A stretch of DNA of 12,601 bases from Oligoflexia bacterium (GTDB taxonomy: Bacteria > Bdellovibrionota > Bdellovibrionia > Bdellovibrionales > UBA1609): the NCBI GenBank assembly GCA_026914095.1, contig JAPPIY010000049.1:1-12601 (forward strand), given 5' to 3'. Each line of letters opens with the position of its first letter. Position 1 is the first letter of the stretch. Made by a program: the position numbers and the translations under genes. A model generated the notes under the pieces. The model was not told the origin of the DNA, made no database searches, and saw only the letters and a program-made list of their open reading frames with translations. Positions 7,681 to 12,601 of this stretch are shown one piece after another.

Positions 7681-7799
7681 TTATACCGATTGGGTTTGAA
7701 TTTTTATCTCAGCTGTCATTCCCGCGAAAGCCTGCCCTCGCGAAAGAGAGGTCGGGAATCTCAAAACAAAACTTCCAACTTCTAACCCGATCGGCATAA
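7681..7799. mobile_element. Miniature inverted-repeat element, copy 2
   Basis: The left end TTATACCGATTGGGTTTGAA begins at 7681, and the right end AACCCGATCGGCATAA finishes at 7799 as its inverse. The core contains TCAGCTGTCATTCCCGCG, matching copy 1 (2774-2890). A stem ATTCCCG/CGGGAAT (7718-7724 with 7753-7759) encloses a second small stem CCTC/GAGG (7736-7739 with 7748-7751). The CATTCCCGCGAAAGC core resembles REP-type palindromes seen in many proteobacteria. No open frame of significance is present. The same overall order and length as copy 1 argue for one element family, with the hairpin interior diverged. Confidence 0.65.
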
Positions 7800-7890
7800 G
7801 CACAGCTAATCAGCGCTGACAGGTTAATAATCTGGCTTGGGTCTTTTCTGTAAGTAGAAATGAGCTGTTTCTCTGGAGAAAAAGGCTTCA

Positions 7891-7913
7891 AAATTCAAGT
7901 CCGATCGATATAA
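7891..7913 (+). repeat. Solitary end of the miniature element family
   Basis: AAATTCAAGTCCGATCGATA (continuing to 7913 with TAA) matches the right-end consensus AAATTCAAACCCGATCGGTA with three differences. I find no matching left end in the 90 bases before it. It may be a remnant, or the outer end of a larger nested unit that uses the left end at 7681. Confidence 0.5.
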
Positions 7914-7939
7914 AAAATCGTATGGAAATAGAAAGCTGT

Positions 7940-7968
7940 TTGTCAGCTAGTGAGCTGTTTGTTATCAT
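7940..7968 (+). promoter_or_regulatory. Probable sigma70 promoter for the trmL-like gene
   Basis: TTGTCA (7940-7945) is spaced by exactly 17 nt from TATCAT (7963-7968); each matches the consensus at 5 of 6 positions. The predicted start near 7975 leaves a leader of only about 11 nt before the ATG at 7986. This fits the absence of a Shine-Dalgarno sequence there. Confidence 0.6.
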
Positions 7969-7985
7969 AAGAAAAAATTTTAATT

Positions 7986-8492
7986 ATGGCCGTGGAACAG
8001 CTCTCTCAAAGACAAAATTTCCCCTCTTTTTTTACAGTGGCGCTTATTGAGCCGGAAATCCCTTCCAACACAGGAAATATTGGAAGAACCTGTGTCGCCA
8101 GTCAAAGCCAGCTGGATTTAATAGGGCCTCTGGGTTTTCAAATTACAGATAAGCAGTTAAAAAGAGCAGGTTTGGATTACTGGCCTTTTTTGAAGTATCA
8201 ATATTATGACAATTTAACCGATTGGCTCCAGCAAAAAGACTTGCGGAAAATTTGGTTTTTTAGTGTGAGAGGAGAAAACTCTCTCTATAATTGCTCTATA
8301 AGGAAGGGAGATATCTTAGCTTTTGGAAAAGAGACAAAAGGCTTGCCTCAGCCTCTTTTAAGGAAATTTAAAAAACAAACAGTTCAAATTCCTTTTCAAG
8401 GTCCTGTCAGAAGTTTAAATTTGTCAAATGCCGTGGCCATTGCCTTATTTGAAGCTCTTAGGAAAAACTCTATAGCCTCAACTAGCAGATAA
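7986..8492 (+). CDS. trmL: tRNA (cytidine/uridine-2'-O-)-methyltransferase, TrmL-like (SPOUT family)
   Basis: This 168-residue protein belongs to the SpoU/TrmH branch of SPOUT methyltransferases, in the short single-domain TrmL (YibK) subgroup. TrmL uses S-adenosylmethionine to methylate the 2'-OH of the wobble nucleotide 34 in certain leucine tRNAs. The three family motifs are present. Motif 1 is PEIPSNTGNIGRTC (about residues 23-36), with the conserved Asn and Arg. Motif 2 is LAFGKETKGLP (about 110-120), with the Gly-x-Glu segment. Motif 3 is VRSLNLSNAVAIALFEALR (about 141-159), forming the knot and cofactor site. A stretch of about 15 residues precedes the usual first strand (FFTVALIEPEIPSNTG), a little longer than in many homologues. 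The gene has its own promoter and is divergent from secA. Exact tRNA target is inferred from family membership only. Confidence 0.88.
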   Translation: MAVEQLSQRQNFPSFFTVALIEPEIPSNTGNIGRTCVASQSQLDLIGPLGFQITDKQLKRAGLDYWPFLKYQYYDNLTDWLQQKDLRKIWFFSVRGENSLYNCSIRKGDILAFGKETKGLPQPLLRKFKKQTVQIPFQGPVRSLNLSNAVAIALFEALRKNSIASTSR

Positions 8493-8574
8493 AGGGTTTA
8501 ATGCAGAGGAGCGCTATTGGGGTTGAGGATTTTTTGAAAAAGCTAAATTTGGTTATTTCCTGGATAGCTTGCCT

Positions 8575-8637
8575 CTGTTTTTTAGAGGGAAAAGAGCCTT
8601 GACATTTCAGCAGTAAGTTTATAAAAAGTGAAAGGAG
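8575..8637 (+). repeat. Duplicated promoter module, copy 1
   Basis: These 63 bases match 9481-9543 at 58 positions with no gaps (offset 906). They contain CTGTTTTTTAGAGGG, the perfect -35 box and the TTTATAAAAA block. Just upstream and into the module, CCTCT/AGAGG (8572-8588) can form a small hairpin around the T run; copy 2 lacks the CC needed for it. Sequence outside the module is unrelated in the two places. Confidence 0.8.
8599..8625 (+). promoter_or_regulatory. Probable promoter of the outer-membrane barrel gene
   Basis: A perfect -35 box TTGACA (8599-8604) is followed by TATAAA (8620-8625) after 15 nt, or TAAAAA (8622-8627) after 17 nt. Transcription would begin only about 12 nt before the ATG at 8644, very close to the AAGGAG ribosome binding site (8632-8637). 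Conservation of the same block before the TraB gene supports it. Confidence 0.6.
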
Positions 8638-8643
8638 CTATAA

Positions 8644-9371
8644 ATGATTAAATATATTCTGGCCTTTGGTTTGATTTTTTCTTATCCTTGTTATTCTGCT
8701 GATTGGAGTTACTACTACATAGGAGGCTCTCTTCAAACAAATGTTCCCTTAAAATTTCATCATCTGGGCTGGAATGAAGATAACTTGTGTTACAAAGATG
8801 GTTTTTATCTTTAAAGGAATCTGAGACAGAGTTTCTGTTAGGTTATTGGCTGAAGGACAATAAAAATCCTTTTATAGAAGGAACATTTCCTGAAAACAAT
8901 AAACCGACAGTGATAGGAGGGGAACTTAATCAAGAGACAGATAAAGCTCAATTTATTTCTTCAGAGAATTCTTTTTCAGATTTTCAATTGGCCACTGGGC
9001 TTATAAACGCTTATTTTGATTTGCCAGTATCAGTTATAGATAAAAAATTCACTTATTACTTAGGTGTTGGTGTGGGTTACTCTCTTGTTAAAGCTAATAT
9101 AAAGTATAACTCTAAATATACAGATCAATCTTTAAACACTCAGCAAGAAACTGTTTTTGAGGATTTCTCTTTGTCTTATCGTTTGATACATGGTTTAAGT
9201 TATGCTCTTTCTGACAGTTGGTCTTATGGTTTGGAAGCTTCCTATACTGTTGTTCAGGAAGCCTCAGATAAATTACCTTATAAAAAACATCCTAACCAAG
9301 AAAACAATACCGCCATTTTACGAGATATTTCCTATTGGACAGTGGCTTTGAATGTAAATTACCTTCTATAG
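8644..9371 (+). pseudogene. Outer-membrane beta-barrel protein, disrupted by a frameshift
   Basis: Translation from the ATG at 8644 (AAGGAG 6 nt upstream) gives a signal peptide of about 19 residues, MIKYILAFGLIFSYPCYSA, then DWSYYYIGGSLQTNV. It ends at TAA 8812-8814 after 56 codons. The rest, in the frame beginning GTG 8787, encodes amphipathic strands such as TYYLGVGVGYSLVKANIKY and SWSYGLEASYTVV, and ends TVALNVNYLL at 9371. Both frames are open together only between 8784 and 8811, where a T5 run (8802-8806) lies. One extra T would join them into a 242-residue small barrel of the opacity/OmpA-barrel type. A GTG start at 8787 would lack the signal peptide and cannot make an exported protein. 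So this is a pseudogene, a phase-variable gene or a sequencing error. The exact family and function are not recognised. Confidence 0.75.
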
Positions 9372-9456
9372 AGTGTTAGATTAAGTCTAGTTTAAAGTTT
9401 TTTTTGGCCGCTTTTACAATAGCTTTTTGATGAAAGACTGAGTAGGCTACCTGTGA

Positions 9457-9479
9457 AAATTCAAACCCGATCGGTATAA
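9457..9479 (+). repeat. Solitary end of the miniature element family
   Basis: AAATTCAAACCCGATCGGTA (continuing to 9479 with TAA) is the cleanest copy of the right-end sequence and defines the consensus best. It sits one base before the duplicated promoter module (9481) upstream of the TraB-family gene. No convincing left end is found between the barrel gene stop (9371) and here. Confidence 0.6.
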
Positions 9480-9480
9480 T

Positions 9481-9543
9481 CTGTTTTTTAGAGGGAAAAA
9501 AGCCTTGACATTTCGGCAGTAAGTTTATAAAAAATGAAGAGAG
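9481..9543 (+). repeat. Duplicated promoter module, copy 2
   Basis: This is the second copy of the 63-base module at 8575-8637, with five substitutions and no gaps. It begins directly after the solitary miniature-element end at 9457-9479. This suggests that the junction was made by rearrangement next to the repeat. Confidence 0.8.
9505..9531 (+). promoter_or_regulatory. Probable promoter of the TraB-family gene
   Basis: TTGACA (9505-9510) with TATAAA (9526-9531) at 15-nt spacing lies at the same relative position as in copy 1. The expected transcript starts near 9538, about 28 nt before the ATG at 9566. An 11-codon open frame from ATG 9534 overlaps the gene start by ATGA. Confidence 0.6.
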
Positions 9544-9565
9544 TCTCAGTAAAAAAGAGTGTTTT

Positions 9566-10543
9566 ATGAGGGTCTTGTTGGTTTTTTATTTTGTTTCTTT
9601 CGGGACGGTTGCCTGTAGTCCAAACCTAAAAGGGCCTTTTTTTTGGAAGGCGGAAAAAAATGGCAAAACAATTCATATTTTAGGGACCATTCATGTGGGA
9701 GTGGGTTTGGAGGATCTGCAATGTCATCAAGTGATTTCTGACTCTCTCGGTCAAAGCGCTTTGCTTTGGACAGAGACAGATATAAAAAGACAACAGGAAT
9801 TACTGCAAACTGCAGTGAGCGCTTTGGTAATGAATCCCTCTGGCCACAGTTTTAAAAGCTTAAACGAGGAAAGCCAGAATTTTTTTAAAACAAAAGCCGG
9901 TCAGGATAACTCGATCACACAGTTGAGTTACTTTGGCTTTCTAGGATACCTAAACAGTATATGCCTGATTGAGCATAAAAAATTTTTAAAAGAACGGCTG
10001 GGTTCTTTTCAAAATAACCAAACTTCGTTGGATGTTCAAATTCAACAATTGGCTCAAACAAAAAATATAGCTCAAGATTATTTGGATGAAGAAGACTATA
10101 TCCCTGAGTTAATAAGATCAAATGTCGGGAAAATTTCTAAAGAACAGGTTGAGAAAGCTGTCAGAGAATACAGCCGCAATTGCCAGCAAGAAAAAATTGC
10201 AAAAGCATTAGAAGATCAATTTGAGACAATGGAAGATATTATGCAAAAATACAAAAATGGGGATTCTTTTGATCTTTTAGAAATAGATGAACAGAATTTT
10301 AAACAACAAGGCTGGACAGAAGAGATGCTCAAAGACTATAGGGATAATGTTCGACACAATCTATTGAGAAAAAGAAATGAAGTCTGGCTAAAAAAGCTTC
10401 TTTCCACCCATGTGGAAGGCAATGCCAATATGTTTGTTGCCGGTGGATTAGCCCATTTTCAAGGCTCTTATAATGTGTTAAACAAACTGAAAGAAAACGG
10501 TTTTTCTGTCAAGCGGTTTAACTCTGACTGCAAAGCCGAGTGA
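9566..10543 (+). CDS. TraB/GumN (Tiki-like) family lipoprotein
   Basis: This 325-residue protein carries the landmarks of the TraB/PrgY/GumN family. These are the first GxxH motif G40-T-I-H43 within HILGTIHVG, a conserved acidic residue in WTETD (about E70), and the second GxxH motif G294-L-A-H297 near the C-terminus. NVLNKLKENGFSVKRF follows. The family is related to the Tiki metalloproteases, where the two His and the Glu are proposed to bind metal. Activity in bacterial members is mostly unproven. The N-terminus MRVLLVFYFVSFGTVAC is a probable lipoprotein signal with Cys17 as the lipidation site, although the -3 residue (Thr) is not ideal. It would therefore be anchored in the envelope. 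AAGAG (9555-9559) lies 6 nt before the ATG. The gene has its own promoter, shared in sequence with the barrel gene, and ends 4 nt from the convergent TPR gene. Confidence 0.8.
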   Translation: MRVLLVFYFVSFGTVACSPNLKGPFFWKAEKNGKTIHILGTIHVGVGLEDLQCHQVISDSLGQSALLWTETDIKRQQELLQTAVSALVMNPSGHSFKSLNEESQNFFKTKAGQDNSITQLSYFGFLGYLNSICLIEHKKFLKERLGSFQNNQTSLDVQIQQLAQTKNIAQDYLDEEDYIPELIRSNVGKISKEQVEKAVREYSRNCQQEKIAKALEDQFETMEDIMQKYKNGDSFDLLEIDEQNFKQQGWTEEMLKDYRDNVRHNLLRKRNEVWLKKLLSTHVEGNANMFVAGGLAHFQGSYNVLNKLKENGFSVKRFNSDCKAE

Positions 10544-10547
10544 TTTT

Positions 10548-12008
10548 CTAACTGTTTTCAGAATGTAAGTTGGCTATCAGCCTTAAGGCTTCGCTGTGAT
10601 TGGAGCGAATTTTTAAAATTTGATTCATATCTTCCAAGGCCAGATCGACAGCTCCCGTTTGTTTCAAGTAAAAACCTCTTAAAAATAAAATATCCAAATG
10701 ATCGGGGTGATGTTTTAAAGCTTTGGTTAAAATATTTAAAGCCTGCTCTTTATTTCCTATATTCCAAAGAGCCTCAGCGTAGAGTAAAATGGCTTGAGGG
10801 CTGGCTGGGTTGTTGAAAGCTAAATGATTGAAAAGCTCAAAAGATTTTTTATACTTTCCTTGTTTCTGCCACAGTTGAGCTAGCTGTAAATGAGCTATTA
10901 AAAAGTAGGGGCTATAAGAAGGAATTTTTTGATAGGTTTTTTCTGATTTGAGCCATTGCTGGCTTTTTTCATAAACCATGGCCAGTAAGTAGTTATAGTG
11001 TCCGCTTTGAGGATTTTGAGTTACTAAATCTTTTAAATAGAGAGCTGATTTATTGTAGAGCTGTTTTTTTATAAAAAATAGGGCGCTGTAAAAATAGTGT
11101 TGTTCTTCCATCTGGCCTAAATCCTTTAATTGTTGGATATAGAGCATGGCTTTCTCCCAGTTTTTAGAAAGGATGGCCTCATTTAAAAGGATTGTGGAAG
11201 TTGCCGATGTTATTCCTTTTTTCTGCTGAAAGTCTTCTAAATAAAGTCTAGCTTGCTCTGTATTAAGATTTTTAAAAAAATCTGCGATTTTTAAGACTAG
11301 CTTTTCTTCTGGAAAATCAAGTTTTTTTATTTGATGGATTATTTCTAGGCTGTTTTCTGTTTTGTTCTGTTTTGCAAAGATATAAGCGCGAAATAAAAGC
11401 GATTGGATGGTTTCTTCTAAAAGACTTGCCCTGTTTTCTGCTTTTTTGAGAGTTTTTAAAGCTGTTTTCCAATTTTCTTGATTGATGAGTAAAATCGCTT
11501 TTTTCAAAACTAAAGGAAAACTAGAGGGGTTTTGTCTTAATAGCAAATCGTTTTGCTCTAAAGCTTGACTATTTAGTTGTCGTAAGCTGTATAGGTCTGT
11601 CAATTTTTCTATAAATTCTTTTTTATTAGGTGATTTTTTTCTTAATTCTTTGTATTCATTGACAGCCTCAGCCAAAAGCCCTTCTTTTTCATATATTTCT
11701 GCTATTCTTTTTTGAAAGTGAATGGAGTTTGGGGCAAATAATCTGGCTTGTTTTAAGTATTCTAAAGCGGTAGTCCGGTCAGATTCAAAAAAAGCGGTTT
11801 CTGCCTTTAAATAATTTGTTAGAGCTTGGCGCTCAAAGTAATTTTTATCAATAATGATAGATGTTGAGTTATTTTGAAAAGTTTGCCGGCTTGTTTTTGC
11901 GGACTTTCTGGCTTTCTGCAAATTTTGACAGGAAAAGCAAGTAAAAAGGATAATAATAACTCCAAAAAACTGTCTGTTTTTTTTGGATCCTAAAAAAGAA
12001 AAAACCAT
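10548..12008 (-). CDS. TPR-repeat lipoprotein
   Basis: The 486 residues are almost entirely tetratricopeptide repeats, about ten or more 34-residue helix pairs running from about residue 60 to the end. Clear units include ALEYLKQARLFAPNS, EAVNEYKELRKKSPNK, SFELFNHLAFNNPASPQ and ALNILTKALKHHPDH. The N-terminus has basic residues then FFGVIIILFTCFSC, a probable type II signal with Cys27 (or Cys24) as the lipidated residue; neither gives a perfect lipobox. TPR lipoproteins act as protein-binding scaffolds in envelope assembly, but the partner is unknown. The protein ends inside helix A of a further repeat (HSEALRLIANLHSENS), so the last helix may serve as the cap or the C-terminus may have been trimmed. 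No Shine-Dalgarno sequence is evident before ATG 12008. It is divergent from the phaR-like gene. Confidence 0.82.
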   Translation of the reverse strand: MVFSFLGSKKNRQFFGVIIILFTCFSCQNLQKARKSAKTSRQTFQNNSTSIIIDKNYFERQALTNYLKAETAFFESDRTTALEYLKQARLFAPNSIHFQKRIAEIYEKEGLLAEAVNEYKELRKKSPNKKEFIEKLTDLYSLRQLNSQALEQNDLLLRQNPSSFPLVLKKAILLINQENWKTALKTLKKAENRASLLEETIQSLLFRAYIFAKQNKTENSLEIIHQIKKLDFPEEKLVLKIADFFKNLNTEQARLYLEDFQQKKGITSATSTILLNEAILSKNWEKAMLYIQQLKDLGQMEEQHYFYSALFFIKKQLYNKSALYLKDLVTQNPQSGHYNYLLAMVYEKSQQWLKSEKTYQKIPSYSPYFLIAHLQLAQLWQKQGKYKKSFELFNHLAFNNPASPQAILLYAEALWNIGNKEQALNILTKALKHHPDHLDILFLRGFYLKQTGAVDLALEDMNQILKIRSNHSEALRLIANLHSENS

Positions 12009-12094
12009 AAATGACTTTTCGGAATAGAAAATAAAAAACTTAAGTGTCCAAATAAGAAATAAAGTCTAGCTTTTTTTAAAAATGCTTAAAAATA

Positions 12095-12141
12095 GTTAGT
12101 TTTTTCCCTTCAAACCAAAAGGAATGTGATTAAAAACTAAC
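12095..12141. other. Long AT-rich hairpin in the TPR/phaR divergent region
   Basis: GTTAGTTTTT (12095-12104) and AAAAACTAAC (12132-12141) are a perfect 10-bp inverted repeat. The 27-nt interior contains a further weak pairing of TTCC/GGAA. On the plus strand CAATTTTTTTTT follows, as after an intrinsic terminator, but no plus-strand gene lies upstream to terminate. It could block read-through between the divergent genes or be a protein-binding site. Confidence 0.45.
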
Positions 12142-12181
12142 CAATTTTTTTTTAAACAAAAAAATAATGAAGTAAAAAAGA

Positions 12182-12210
12182 TTGACAAGCTTATTTTGTT
12201 TAGATTATCT
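12182..12210 (+). promoter_or_regulatory. Probable phaR promoter with overlapping inverted repeat
   Basis: TTGACA (12182-12187) is a perfect -35 box, with a weak -10 such as TTATCT (12205-12210) 17 nt downstream. The -35 lies in TTGACAAGCT (12182-12191), which is the inverse of AGCTTGTAAA (12213-12222) at 9 of 10 positions. The arms therefore bracket the -10 region, a common operator arrangement. Autoregulation by the PhaR-like protein is an inference. Confidence 0.5.
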
Positions 12211-12303
12211 TTAGCTTGTAAAAAGTTAAGGTTTTTTACGGAAAAAAATCCTGTTATTAGAATAAAGGCAAGAGGCCTAATAAAACCAAGTAGGAGGTTT
12301 CTA

Positions 12304-12601
12304 ATGAGTCATATATCTTTTCATAACAGCAATCATAACAGGCCAGAAGGTCCAAAAATCATTAAAAAGTATGGAAATAGGAAGCTTTATGATACTCAAC
12401 AAAGCTCTTATGTTGTTTTAAAGGATATTGAAAAGATGATACGAAATAAAGAGGATATACAGATTATTGACAATGAAACCCAAGACGATATTACTGTCCC
12501 GACTTTAACTCAAATTATATTTAGTTCAGAAAAAAAGTCTAAAATTTCTCCGCCTGTTAATGTTTTAAAATCCATTATTAGGGAAGGAGATGGGAGTTTT
12601 T
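12304..12601 (+). CDS. phaR: PhaR-like polyhydroxyalkanoate synthesis regulator, partial (N-terminal part)
   Basis: Ninety-nine codons are visible and the gene runs off the right edge. After a variable leader of about 16 residues comes the PhaR/PHB accumulation regulator DNA-binding domain: KIIKKYGNRKLYDTQQSSYV (about 18-37), VLKDIEKMI, then QIIDNETQDDITVPTLTQIIF (about 53-73). EKKSK and VNVLKSIIRE follow. In characterised bacteria PhaR represses phasin and PHA genes, and is released when it binds polyhydroxyalkanoate. In some non-PHA species homologues act as more general regulators. The SIIRE ending resembles deltaproteobacterial/Bdellovibrio-type members more than alphaproteobacterial ones. 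A consensus AGGAGG (12292-12297) lies 6 nt before the ATG. AAACC (12283-12287) could pair with GGTTT (12296-12300) and partly cover the ribosome binding site. Confidence 0.88.
   Translation, partial: MSHISFHNSNHNRPEGPKIIKKYGNRKLYDTQQSSYVVLKDIEKMIRNKEDIQIIDNETQDDITVPTLTQIIFSSEKKSKISPPVNVLKSIIREGDGSF

Larger units (their letters stand above)
7623..7985. other. Divergent intergenic region secA / trmL-like
   Basis: This 363-nt interval separates divergent genes. It contains the second miniature element (7681-7799), a solitary right end of the same family (7891-7913) and a good promoter for the rightward gene (7940-7968). I could not identify a convincing secA promoter: TATAGA- and TATAAG-like boxes occur on the minus strand, but without a good -35. 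The minus-strand open frame at 7709-7891 lies within the element and is not a gene. Confidence 0.7.

Noticed and set aside
7709..7891. Minus-strand open frame of 60 codons between secA and trmL
   Set aside because: It lies across the miniature element and its flank, and its translation is just the repeat read through.
8784..8814. Programmed -1 ribosomal frameshifting to make the full barrel protein
   Set aside because: GGT TTT TAT is not a tandem slippery heptamer for the reading frame, and no strong pseudoknot or hairpin follows at once. A one-base deletion in the T run is simpler.
9457..9480. TATAAT at the repeat end as the TraB gene promoter
   Set aside because: No -35-like sequence lies 16-18 nt upstream, whereas the TTGACA module 25 nt further on is clearly better.
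9915..10121. Antisense open frame inside the TraB-family gene
   Set aside because: It is a shadow of a well-supported gene. Those at 5470-5688, 5951-6175 and 6546-6740 within secA are rejected for the same reason.
1..12601. tRNA or rRNA genes, CRISPR arrays, transposase or phage genes
   Set aside because: I saw no cloverleaf, no conserved rRNA segments, no regularly spaced repeats with unique spacers, and no recombinase-type protein.

Overview
The window comes from an AT-rich (roughly mid-30s % GC by eye) Gram-negative bacterium. Evidence for a diderm cell is a beta-barrel outer-membrane protein with a signal peptide and two probable lipoproteins. A PurS-type split purine pathway and a PhaR-type polyhydroxyalkanoate regulator point to the Proteobacteria in the broad sense. 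The PhaR N-domain, the zinc-ribbon protein and the divergent FAD-like protein remind me most of Bdellovibrionota / former Deltaproteobacteria. The purB-purC-purS order is also common in Alphaproteobacteria, so placement is tentative.

Layout. Bases 1-2761 (minus strand) hold purine biosynthesis genes purB, then purC-purS. The latter pair has its own promoter and a 36-nt gap. Bases 2990-7622 (minus strand) hold a tight run secA - zinc-ribbon acidic protein - divergent 351-aa protein with gaps of 9 and 7 nt, almost certainly one operon. The plus strand from 7986 holds a TrmL-like tRNA 2'-O-methyltransferase, a frameshifted outer-membrane barrel gene, and a TraB/GumN-family lipoprotein. A TPR lipoprotein (10548-12008, minus) converges on the TraB gene with a 4-nt gap. 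It is divergent from a partial phaR-like regulator that runs off the right edge.

The genes are ordinary housekeeping or envelope genes; the unusual material is between them. Two ~118-bp elements (2774-2890 and 7681-7799) share terminal inverted repeats (TTATAccGATcggGTTTgAA type) and a REP-like core (CATTCCCGC...). They look like a miniature, non-coding, probably mobile or formerly mobile element. Two solitary right ends of the same family lie at 7891-7913 and 9457-9479. A separate 63-bp duplicated promoter module (8575-8637 and 9481-9543) sits in front of both the outer-membrane gene and the TraB gene. A third, more degenerate repeat lies just past the 3' ends of purS and purB. The phaR-like gene has a strong -35 box embedded in a long inverted repeat, which looks like an operator.

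I found no tRNA, rRNA, CRISPR array or transposase gene, and no convincing new multi-gene system. The best leads are the miniature element family, the duplicated promoter pair, and the 351-aa protein that has lost the usual Rossmann glycine motif.
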